Source of the DNA: Piscinibacterium candidicorallinum
Lineage (GTDB): Bacteria; Pseudomonadota; Gammaproteobacteria; Burkholderiales; Burkholderiaceae_C
Assembly (NCBI RefSeq): GCF_047549485.1
Contig: NZ_CP180191.1
Span: forward strand, 186,001 to 250,000
Length of the DNA: 64,000 nucleotides
Direction: 5' to 3'
The position numbers and the translations under genes are program-made. A model generated the notes under the pieces. That model was given only the letters and a program-made list of their open reading frames with translations. It was not told the origin of the DNA and ran no database searches. This document shows, piece by piece, positions 34,431 through 44,300 of this stretch; the first letter of the stretch is position 1, and every line of letters begins with the position of its first letter.

Positions 34431-34452
34431 GGGGCGCCTGAGCGCCCCGTTT
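34431..34452. terminator. Bidirectional terminator between SET and cytochrome genes
   Basis: GGGGCGC (34431-34437), loop CTGA and GCGCCCC (34442-34448) form a perfect 7-bp stem. GTTTG follows on plus, and GTATTGTTTT follows on minus. It serves two convergent genes. Confidence 0.85.
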
Positions 34453-34470
34453 GCGTTGGATCTGGCTGAA

Positions 34471-35331
34471 TTACTTCAGCTGCGCCAGCATGTACTGCAC
34501 CGCGGCCTTCAGTTCGGCGTCCGACGCGGCACCGGCACCACCGCGCGCGGGCATCGCGCCCTTGCCGGAGATCACAGTCTGGGTCAGAGCGTCCACGCCC
34601 TTGGTGGCACGTGCGCCCCAGGCGGCCTTGTCGCCGCTCTTGGGTGCGCCAGCCACACCTGCGGCGTGGCAGGCGGTGCACACAGCCTTGTAGAGCTTCT
34701 CGCCCGAGCCGGCGGCCACGGTCTGCACTGCGGGTGCAGCCGTCGCGGCAGCAACAGCGGGCGCAGCCATCGCGGCGGCCGGCGCGGCAGCCGCAGCGGG
34801 TGCGGCATCTGCGGCCGGTGCGGCCGCGGCCGGGGCGGCCGGGACTGCGGGTTCCTTGAAGTTGCCGCCGGCAGCGTTGGCCATGTAGACCACGGCGCGG
34901 GCGATCTCGATGTCGTCCAGGTCCGAACCACCGCCCTTGGCGGGCATGGCGCCCTTGCCGACGATGACCGACTTGACGAGCGTGTCCAGCCCCAGCTTGA
35001 GGCGCGGCGCCCACGAGGCTGCGTCACCGCTCTTGGGGGCGCCGGCGGCACCCGCAGCGTGGCAGCCCGTGCAGACGGCCTTGTAGACCTCTTCACCGGT
35101 CTTCAGTACCTTGGGGGCATTCGGGTCGGTGTAGACGGCGCGCGCCACGGGGGCGATGCGCTCGGCCACGGCCCGGTCGCCAAAGGCATCGGAGCCTGCA
35201 GCTTCCTTCTTCTTGCCGGTGACGTTGATGACCAGCAGCACGATGATCAGGATCGGCACCAGAAAGGCGGCGATGACCACATACGTGAGCTGCTTGGGGG
35301 TCTTGATCGGGGTGTCGTGAGAATCGCTCAT
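34471..35331 (-). CDS. Membrane-anchored di-heme cytochrome c (c5 type)
   Basis: A 286-residue cytochrome. An N-terminal membrane anchor (about 17-37) places it in the periplasm. Two class I heme domains follow, each with a CxxCH site: C-T-G-C-H near residue 90 and C-T-A-C-H near 223. Each has a distal Met in the K-G-A-M-P motif. An Ala/Pro-rich linker of about 50 residues joins them. The near-identical domains (YKAVCT-CHAAG, GAPKSGD) point to duplication. It probably carries electrons to a terminal oxidase. Confidence 0.92.
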   Translation of the reverse strand: MSDSHDTPIKTPKQLTYVVIAAFLVPILIIVLLVINVTGKKKEAAGSDAFGDRAVAERIAPVARAVYTDPNAPKVLKTGEEVYKAVCTGCHAAGAAGAPKSGDAASWAPRLKLGLDTLVKSVIVGKGAMPAKGGGSDLDDIEIARAVVYMANAAGGNFKEPAVPAAPAAAAPAADAAPAAAAAPAAAMAAPAVAAATAAPAVQTVAAGSGEKLYKAVCTACHAAGVAGAPKSGDKAAWGARATKGVDALTQTVISGKGAMPARGGAGAASDAELKAAVQYMLAQLK

Positions 35332-35565
35332 GTCGGTTCTTGGTTTGGGTGCGCGTTTGAGGTGCTCTGGGTCCTGCCCTGTGGATCCGGTGCGCTTGCC
35401 CTCCCTGCGGGCCTGTGCACAGGCTGGCCACCGTGTTCCGGGCGGCCTCAGAGGGTGCTGGACGAGCCAGAAAAGCATCCCCTGAACAACCCCAAAGTAT
35501 AGCGGCGGGGGGTTCCTGGCCCGGTTGGCGCGGCACCTTGCCGCTGTGTGCAGGAGTGCGCGGGC

Positions 35566-35571
35566 TAGAAT
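35566..35571 (+). promoter_or_regulatory. Putative -10 element of tRNA-Arg
   Basis: TAGAAT lies ten bases before the mature tRNA, as expected for a short leader. A TTGCCG at 35538-35543 is too far (22 bp) for a standard -35, so the assignment is weak. Confidence 0.35.
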
Positions 35572-35581
35572 GCACACTCTC

Positions 35582-35657
35582 GCGCCCGTAGCTCAATGGA
35601 TAGAGTACTGCCCTCCGAAGGCAGGGGTTGCTGGTTCGATCCCAGCCGGGCGCGCCA
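35582..35657 (+). tRNA. tRNA-Arg (anticodon CCG)
   Basis: A complete cloverleaf of 76 bases including encoded CCA. The acceptor stem is GCGCCCG/CGGGCGC, the D arm begins GCTC, the anticodon arm is CTGCC-CTCCGAA-GGCAG, and the T arm is GCTGG-TTCGATC-CCAGC. The anticodon CCG reads the codon CGG. Confidence 0.97.
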
Positions 35658-35686
35658 TCTGCGCACCCTCCCGTCGCGCGCCAGAG

Positions 35687-36379
35687 CTAGAAATCCTGCC
35701 CCAGCGGGTGCACGCTCAGCTCATCCACCACCACATTGCCCGGCTGCTCGATGAGCTGAATGATCAGCTGCGCCAGTTGCGCCGGCCGCAGGCTCCAGTG
35801 GGCATCCCGGCTGCCCTCGGCCGCGCCGCCGAAGTCGGTATCCACGATCCCCGAATTGACCAGGCTGACCTTGACGCCCGCCTGCTTCACTTCGCGCAGC
35901 AATGAATGCGAGAAGCCGGCCAGGCCATGCTTGGCCGCCGCGTAGACCGCCATGTTGGCCAGCGGGCGGCGCGCCAGATCGGACCCGACGTTCACGATGT
36001 GCCCGCTGCGCTGAGCCAGCAGGCGCGGCAGCACGGCGTGGCAGACCTGGATGGCCGCGGTCAGGTTCACCTGTACCAGCTGGATGGATTCCGCTTCGCT
36101 GTGCTCCAGAAAGGGCTTGTAGGCACCAAAGCCGGCGTTGTTCACCACGCCGCTGATGTGCGCCTCGCGCGCAAGGGCCTCCCCAAGGCGCGGGCCGATC
36201 TGCGTGGCATCCGCCAGATCAATCACCACCGGCACGACGGCGCCGCCGGATTCGGCCGCCAGCGTCTGCAGGCGATCGGCATCGCGCGCGCAGGCCAGCA
36301 CGCGGTGGCCGCGCTGCGCCAGCTGCAGCGCCAGATGGCGGCCCAGGCCGCGGCTTGCGCCGGTGATCAACCAGGTCAT
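35687..36379 (-). CDS. Short-chain dehydrogenase/reductase
   Basis: A 230-residue SDR. It has the nucleotide motif TGASRGLGRHL, NNAGFGAY, active-site residues Ser (NVGSDLARR), Tyr and Lys (YAAAKHG). It reduces or oxidises a carbonyl/alcohol with NAD(P). The R of ACARD after the second strand favours NADPH. The substrate is unknown. It stands 29 bp downstream of tRNA-Arg on the opposite strand. Confidence 0.9.
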   Translation of the reverse strand: MTWLITGASRGLGRHLALQLAQRGHRVLACARDADRLQTLAAESGGAVVPVVIDLADATQIGPRLGEALAREAHISGVVNNAGFGAYKPFLEHSEAESIQLVQVNLTAAIQVCHAVLPRLLAQRSGHIVNVGSDLARRPLANMAVYAAAKHGLAGFSHSLLREVKQAGVKVSLVNSGIVDTDFGGAAEGSRDAHWSLRPAQLAQLIIQLIEQPGNVVVDELSVHPLGQDF

Positions 36380-36530
36380 GCGCAGACTCCCTCCAATAGA
36401 TATGTGTTGCTTTGGCGGGCGATCTTAGGCGGCACGAAGCCTGCCCATCCGCAAGCGGCACGGCGGTGCCGACCAGCTGATCCCGCCCGCGCCCGCAGCA
36501 CAATCGGGTTCTCGCCTTGCGGAGTGCGCC

Positions 36531-38006
36531 ATGCCCCAGCCTGCCGAAGCCCTGATGAGCCCGCGCGCCGCGCTGCTGCAGATTCTGGAAGCCCTTCATC
36601 TGCCTGCGGCCGGCAGCGCCCAGGTGCAACTCACGGGCGCCGAGCCGGCGCTGCCCTCCTCGTTCGCCTGCGGCGCCGCGGCGCAGGCCAGCATCGCTGC
36701 AGCCGCCTTGGCGGCCGACGCCCTTGGGCAGGCCCGGGGTGCGGAACCCGCGCAGGTGGCGGTGGACATGCGCGCGGCAGCCATCGAGTTCCGCAGCGAG
36801 CGCTACCTGCGCGTGGACGGCGCGCCGCCGCCGGACCTGTGGGACAAGATCGCCGGTGCATACACCTGCGGCGACGGCCGCTGGGTGCGCATCCACACCA
36901 ACTTCCCGCACCACCGGGACGGCGTGCTCGCCCTGCTTGGCTGCGAGTACGAGAAGGCCGCGGTCGCCGCCGCTCTGCTGCGCTGGTCGGCCGAGCAGTT
37001 CGAAACCGCCGCGGCTGAGCGCGGCTTGGTGGTGGCCGCGATGCGCAGCTTTGCGCAGTGGGACGCCCACCCACAGGCTCAGGCGGTGGCCGCACTGCCC
37101 CTGCTGGAGATCACGCGCATCGGCCCCGGCCGAGCGGCGCCGCTTGGGCGATTGCCCGCGGGCGCGGCACCGCTAGCGGGCGCGAGGGTGCTGGACCTGA
37201 CCCGCGTGATCGCAGGCCCGGTGGCGGGGCGGACGCTCGCCACCTATGGCGCGTATGTGATGCTAATCACCAGCCCCGGACTGCCGAGCATTGCGCCGCT
37301 GGTGATCGACACCGGCCGCGGCAAGCGCAGCGTCGCGCTGGACCTCGATGACCCAGCCGCGCACGCCACGCTGCAGCAGCTCGCCGCGCAGTCCGATGTG
37401 TTTCTCCAGGGCTACCGCCCCGGCGGGCTGGCGGCGCGTGGCTTCGGGCCGGAGCAGCTGGCCACCGGGTTGGCGGAATTGCGCGGGCCGGACGCGCCGG
37501 GCATCGTGGTCGCGAGTCTTTCTGCCTACGGCCGCACCGGACCTTGGGCGAACCGACGCGGCTTTGATTCGCTGGTGCAGACCGCCTGCGGCATGAACGA
37601 TGCCGAAGCACGCGCTCACTTGGCTTGGCAGGGCCGCCCACACAACGATTCAGCCGGCCAGCCGGACCCGCGCCCGCTGCCGGCACAGGTGCTGGACCAT
37701 GCCTCCGGCTACCTGCTGGCCGCCGGAATCGCCGCCGCGCTGGCGCGCCGCGAGCGCGAGGGCGGCAGCTGGCGGGTGGAGGTGTCGCTGGCGCAGACGG
37801 CGCAGTGGCTGCGCGGCCTCGGCCGGCAGCCCGCAGGGTTTGCGGCCCCAGATCCCGGCCAGGGGGATGTGGCGGACTGCCTGATGGAGGAGGGCTCGGG
37901 CTTCGGCCGCCTCACCGTGGTGCGCCATGCCGCTCACACCACGCCCGCCTGGCCGGCCAGCGCCCGGCCGAGCATGCCGCTGGGCAGCGACCCGGCGCGC
38001 TGGTAA
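36531..38006 (+). CDS. Family III CoA-transferase (CaiB/BaiF)
   Basis: A 491-residue class III CoA-transferase. The main domain (from about 215) has GARVLDLTRVIAGPVAGRTL, TGRGKRSVALDLDD, FLQGYRPGGLAARG and SAYGRTGPWANRRGFDSLVQ, where the Asp is the likely catalytic residue. About 200 residues precede it, giving a longer protein than the usual 380-410. That part resembles the small-domain region, suggesting a permuted or fused form. The CoA donor and acceptor are unknown. Confidence 0.85.
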   Translation: MPQPAEALMSPRAALLQILEALHLPAAGSAQVQLTGAEPALPSSFACGAAAQASIAAAALAADALGQARGAEPAQVAVDMRAAAIEFRSERYLRVDGAPPPDLWDKIAGAYTCGDGRWVRIHTNFPHHRDGVLALLGCEYEKAAVAAALLRWSAEQFETAAAERGLVVAAMRSFAQWDAHPQAQAVAALPLLEITRIGPGRAAPLGRLPAGAAPLAGARVLDLTRVIAGPVAGRTLATYGAYVMLITSPGLPSIAPLVIDTGRGKRSVALDLDDPAAHATLQQLAAQSDVFLQGYRPGGLAARGFGPEQLATGLAELRGPDAPGIVVASLSAYGRTGPWANRRGFDSLVQTACGMNDAEARAHLAWQGRPHNDSAGQPDPRPLPAQVLDHASGYLLAAGIAAALARREREGGSWRVEVSLAQTAQWLRGLGRQPAGFAAPDPGQGDVADCLMEEGSGFGRLTVVRHAAHTTPAWPASARPSMPLGSDPARW

Positions 38007-38353
38007 GGGAGGGCACCCGGCGTTGCGCTGCGCCGACGTTGCGAGCCAGGTCAGCCCGGCGCTCGGTAGCTGGGTTGAATATCAAAATCAGCCATCTTTG
38101 TATACAAGTCAATATGGCTCAAGAGTGTTTACTGACATGCGGAAAGTCGATTTCTAGATAGTCAAAAAACACTGAATTCAGCCAAAAATCAGGCAGCCTG
38201 CGCCGGTTCCATCCCGCCCATGCGGGAGTGAAGATCGGGCAACGCAGGTCTACAGTCGCCGGACGTGCCCGCCCGCTTTGGCGGTGACGCGCGCACAGCA
38301 GGGCACATGCCCGGCCGACCGGGCCGTGGCCGCAGCGCCCGGGAGGAATCAGA
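38007..38353. other. Intergenic region upstream of tpsA, AT-rich with inverted repeat
   Basis: 347 bp without a gene. The part 38080-38200 is AT-rich against the genome. AGTGTTTACTGAC (38124-38136) and GTCAAAAAACACT (38161-38173) form an inverted repeat matching at 11 of 13 positions. The AT-rich part is the best place for the tpsA operon promoter, but no standard -35/-10 pair is clear. Confidence 0.55.
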
Positions 38354-41300
38354 ATGTCCACGCCTTCGGGGCGCGCATCCGCGCCCGGCTCCGTTTCCGT
38401 TCGGAAAACCCATCGGCAGGTGCCCGCGCAGCATGGCGCAGCGCCCAATCGAAGCGCCAGCCGCCAGCCGAATCTCGCGCAGGCCGCCGCTGCGCTCAAT
38501 GCCACCCCCACCCGACTGAGCACCGCATTGGCGGGCGCCTTCCTGATCAGCGTGAGTGGCGTGGCGCTGGCGCAGACCGCGCCCGCAGTGGCGCCCGGCC
38601 GCGCGCTGCCGCTGGGCATCACGCCGGACGCCTTGCGCGGCGGTCTGCCCGCCCTGCTGCAGCGGGGCGCGCTGCCGGCGGCGGTCATCGCACCCAACGC
38701 ATCCAACACCCCGCTGGGCGTGGCCAACCCCACACGCAATCTGCCCAGCGCACTTCCGCAGGGCGCCACGGTGGTGAACGGCCAGGCCAGCTTTGCCCAG
38801 CAAGGCAACCGCCTGACGGTCACCAATACGCCGGGCACCATCATCAACTGGCAGCAGTTCAACGTCGGCGCCGGCAACGTCACCTGGTTCAACCAGCAGA
38901 ACGCGCAGTCCGCGGTGCTCAACCGCGTGACCGGTGTGGACCCCTCGCAGATCCTGGGCACCCTAGGCTCGAACGGCCGGGTGTTCCTGGTCAACCCCAA
39001 CGGTGTGGTGTTCGGCCAGGGTGCGATGGTGGACACCGCCGGGCTGGTGGTCTCCACGCTCGACATCTCCAATGAAGACTTCAAGGCCGGGCGCCTGCGC
39101 TTTGCCGGCTTGCCCGGCGCGCCCTCAGGCGAAATAAAGGTCGACGGTGTGATGCGCGCCCAGAATGGCGACGTCTACATCATCGGCGGCAACGTCAGCA
39201 ATGAAGGCCTGATCCAGGCGCCCAACGGCACGGTGGTGCTGGCCGCTGGCCAGAGTGTGGAGCTGGCCGGCCGGGGGCTGGAGGGCATCCGCTTCGAAGT
39301 GGGCGCGGGCGGCGAGGCGCGCAACCTGGGCCGCATCGAAGGCTCGGCCGTGGGCGTGTTTGCCGGCAGCCTGCGCCACAGCGGCGCGATCGAGGCCACC
39401 ACCCTGCAGCGGGTGGGCGGCGAAGTGCGGCTGGTCGCGCAGGACATCACCCTGGCCAGCGGGTCGAGCACCCGTGCCACCGGCGAGCTGGGCGGCGGCA
39501 CGGTGAACGTGGGCGGCGGCCTGCGTGGGCAGGACGCGAGCATCCCGAACGCGCGCAACACCACGGTGGAAGCCGGCGCGGTGGTCGATGTCTCGGCCAC
39601 GGGCCGCGGCAACGGCGGCACGGCCGTCATCTATGCCACTGATCTGGCCACGATCCACGGCGACCTGATCGCCCGCGGCGGTGCCCAGGGCGGCAACGGC
39701 GGCTTCATCGAGACCTCGGGCAAGAAGAACCTGTACATGACCGGGCGGGTGGATGCGGGTGCCGCGCGCGGTCGCGCCGGCACCTGGCTGATCGACCCGG
39801 CCGAGATGACCATCCAGGGCAATGCCTTCGGCTGCTATGGCGGCGTCAACATCATCTGCGAAAACACGATCGAGAGCGCCACGGCCAATGTGCTGATCGA
39901 GGCGGACTACGGCGTGCGCACCAGCGGTGCGTTCTTCAACAACGACATCCGCTTGCCGAGCAACCTCGACTTCACGATCCGCACGGCCAACGCCACCACC
40001 ACGAGCGTGTATGGCGGCGTGGACGGCATCAATCTGCTGGCCTACGGCGGGCCAGTGGCCATCTACACGAGCGGTACCGGCCGCATCAGCCTACAGACCC
40101 ATACCTCGGGTGCGAGCACGGCGGGCGTGTCCATCACCACCGGCCTGCTGAGCGCGGGCACAGGCGGCCTCGAGATCCGCAGCAACGGCGCCACCATCGA
40201 CGCCCGCAGCTCCGGCGCAGACTGGGTGAGCTACGGCGGGCTTCTGGTCAGTGGCGCAAGCCGGATCCTGACCGGTGAGAGCAACAGCTGGTCGGCGCAG
40301 GGCGACATCAAGATCGAGCGCGGCGCCTTCAGCGGGCTGACGCGCATTGATGTCGGTCAGCAGCTCAACAACCCGGCCAACGGCGGCAGCCTCTCGCTGA
40401 GCTCCAGCAGTGGATCGATCAGCCTCGAAGCCGATGTGTATGCACGCGGCCAGGCAGGCGCGACCGACGAGGCGGGTGGTCATGGCGGCGCCCTGTCGCT
40501 GCAGGCCTTCAGCGGCAGCGTGAATCTGGTGCGCGGATCGATCAATCTGCAGGGCGGTGACGGCGGCACGGGCTCAGCCGGAAACAACGGCACGATCTCC
40601 TTTGTGGCGTTTCCGGCGCCGGAGTCTGCGCCGACCAATGGCGCGCAAGGGCAGGCGGGTGGCCTGGGGGGCAACCTCTCCATCGGCGCCCGTGACGCGA
40701 GCATCGCGAATGTGTTCAACATCAATGCATCGGGTGGCAACGGCGGCACGGGCGGGCAGGGCGGCAACGTCAACCCGCTGGCTGTGTCGGCACTGACCCC
40801 GGGCGCCGGTGGCAACGGCGGCGCGGGGGGCACCGGCGGATTCGTGTCGGTCAGCACCAGCGGCAACTTCACGCTCGATGGCAGCATTCGTGCGGATGGC
40901 GGCGCGGGTGGCGCTGCCGGTGCCGCGGGCAATCTGCGCAGCGGTGCACCGGGCACCAACCCGAATGCGGTGCGGACCGGATCAGGCGGTACCGGAGGAA
41001 GCTTCAGTGCGAGCCTGGGCAGCGTGAGCACGATTGGCAGCACCGGATCCATCCTTGTCGAAGGCGGCGCGAGCGAATCCGGCTTCGGCGGCGGTGGCGG
41101 GGGCATCAATATCTCCAGCTTCACGGGTACCGCCTTCACGGTGCTGCAGGGCGGCACGCTGTCGGCACGCGGCGGTGCCGTGGGCCAAGGGGCGACCGCG
41201 AGCGGCACGCAGGCCGGCGGTGGCGGCTTCATCACCGTGACCGCGGATGACATCCGCATTGATGGCACGTTGGACGCGAGTGGTGGCGGACAGACCGATC

Positions 41301-44300
41301 CGGTGCTCCGCACGACGGTCTACAACAGCCTGCGCGGCGGCGGCGGATCCATCGACCTGTCCTACTACGGTGGTCGCGTTGGCGGACCGCCGGCCACCGG
41401 CATTCTGCTGGGCGGTACATCGATCCTGCGCGTGCAAGGCTCGAGCGACCTGAGCACCGTCTCGGATTCGAGCCCCGGGGCGTCGTTCCTCGGCCAAGTC
41501 AGCCTGCGGGCCGGCGCAGCCGGCGTCACGCAGCAGACCGGAGCTACCCTGGTCACGCCGCAACTCAACCTTGATTCGGCGGGCTCCGTGAGTCTCGCAA
41601 GTGCCGCGAATGCCCTGGGGGTGGTGCGCGGGACCGTGCTGGGCAATCTGGACCTGGCCGCCAGCGGCTTTGTTTGGTTCGACGGCGACCGGCGCATGGT
41701 GCTGGGCTGGCAGAACTTCTATGGCGGCAGCAATCTGGATGCGACCGGGGCGGTCCGGGTTGCCGCTGCACCGGGCACGGGCATCGACATCGGTGAAGCC
41801 GTGCTCGGCGATTCGATCACCCTTCGTGCGGACCGCTTCGGCGCCTCAAGCCAGCAGTCGATCATCCTTGATGCGCGCGGAGCGACCGGCCTGATCGACA
41901 TCGGCACATCAGACAGCGCGTTCTCCACGGATCCGCTGCGCGCCTTCGGTGCCAGCTACGCGCCCACCGTGCGTGCGACGCTGAGCAGCGACACCTCCGT
42001 GTACGGCGGTGCCGAAGACGCCACGACCGGCATGATCCTGCACGCCGACGAGTGGTCGCGCATGCGCGGGGAGACGCTGCGGCTCAGTGGCTCCAATGTC
42101 GTCGTCGCAGGGCCAGCCACGGTGTCGCTTGGCAGCACGCCGTTCAGCACCTTGGCGCTCACGGCTGTCGGCGGATCGATCACGCAGTCGGCCGCTCTCG
42201 ACTTGGGTGCCGGCCAGTTGCAGGCGCGCAGCAACGGCGGCGACGTACTGTTGCAGAACGCTGCCAACCGCGCAGGCAGCGTGATCCTGGCGGGTGAGCG
42301 GGTGCGCTACACCAACACCACGCAACCAAACTTGAGCGCCAGCATCGAGCGGGCCAATGTCGACGCCAACGTCACCACGGGCGGCGCGTTGAACATCGAC
42401 GGCACCTTGACGGGCGCGCTCACCGCGCAATCCAGCGGCGCGCTGACGTTCGGCAATCTGTCTGCCGGCAGCCTGCAAGCCGTCAGCGGTGGTGCGGCCA
42501 TCGCTCAGCAGGCAGCAACGACCCTGAGCGTCACGGGCAGCACCCAGCTGAACGCGGGTACGGCCGCAATCACGCTTGCCAACGCCACGAACGACTTCGG
42601 TGGTCTGGTCAGCGCAACCGGTGGGAACGTACAGCTGCGCGACGCCAACGCGCTCAGCGCTGCGTTAAGTGCAGCCGCCGCCACGCTCACTTCAGCCGGC
42701 AGCCTGGCCGTCAGCGGCAGCACGTCCGCCGGCCTGACCACCACAGCCGGGGCGACGAGCTTCGGGGCGACCACGGTCGGCGGCGCCCTCAACACCACCG
42801 CCAGCGGCGCGGTGACGCAAACCGGCGCGCTCACAGTGAACGGCGTCACCACACTCAATGCCGCCGCCAATGCGGTCACCCTGACCAACGCTGCGAACAA
42901 CTTTGTCGGTGCGGTTTCAGTGACCGGTGGAGCAGTCCAGCTGGCGGATGCGAATGCGCTCAGCGCGACGCTGAACGCGGCGAGCGCCTCGCTCACAGCG
43001 GGCGGCGCACTCACGGTCACCGGATCGACCACCGGCAGCTTCGCCAGCAGTTCCGCGGCCCTGAGCTTCGGCACTCTGAACGTAGGCACGACCCTTGGCA
43101 GCACGGCAACCGGCGCAGTCACGCAGACGGGCGCGCTGAGCGTGGGTGGCACAGCCAACGTGAATGCTGGCGCCAACAACATCACGCTGGCCAACGCCGC
43201 CAACAACTTTGCCGGTGCCACCACGCTGACTGGCGGCACCGTCCAGGTCACGGACGCGAACGCGCTGGCCGCGGTGATCAACGCGGCCAATGCCACCGTC
43301 AACGCGGGCGGTGCACTCAGTCTGGCGGGTGCCGTCAGCGGCAACCTTGCGGCAACGGCCGCCGGTCCGCTGACGCAGACCGCCGCCTTGAGCGTCGGCG
43401 GGACCAGTGTGCTGAACGCCGGCAGCAACGCGATCACGTTGGCCAACGCGGGTAACGACTTTGGCGGCACCGTCACGGCCACCGGCGGCGCGGTCCAGAT
43501 CACGGACGCCAACGCGCTCAACGTGAACCTCACGGCAGCCAGCGGCACGCTCAATGCGGGCGGAGCGCTCGGTGTCACGGGCAGCACCAGCGGTGCGCTG
43601 AACACCAGCTCGGCCGGTCTGAGCCTGGGCGCCACCACGGTCGGGACGGATCTCAACGTGGTCAGCAGCGGCGCGGTCACGCAGACGGGCGCACTGACTG
43701 TCAATGGCGCGACGACCTTGAACGCTGGGGGTAACGCCGTGACCCTGAGCAACGCCGCGAACAATTTCGTGGGGGCGGTCTCAGCCACCGGCGGTGCCGT
43801 GCAGATTGCGGATGTCAACGCACTGAACGTGAGCCTGAGCGCCGCCAGTGCGACGCTGAGCGCGGGCGGGGCACTCGCGGTCTCGGGGAGCACCAGCGGG
43901 GCGCTGAGCACAAGCTCCGCGGGTCTGATTCTGGACGCGACCACTGTCGGCACCGATCTGACGGTAAGCAGCACCGGCGCGGTCACCCAGACTGGCGCGA
44001 TCCGAGTGACTGGCAACACCACTGTCAGTGCCGGGACCAATGCCGTGACGCTCAGTAATGCGGCCAATGACTTTGTCGGTGCGGTCAGCGCCAGCGGGTC
44101 GAATGTCGATCTGGCCGATGCAAACGATCTGCGTGTGGCGATCACGGCGGCCGATCGCGTGGGGCTCAACGCAGGCGGCTCGATCACGCAATCTGCGGCG
44201 GTCACTGCGCAGCGCGTCATTGCCACCGCAGGGGGCAGTATTGATCTGAGCCGCGCCGATAACCGCCTGGGCTCGCTCGGCGGCAACGCAGGCGGCGGCG

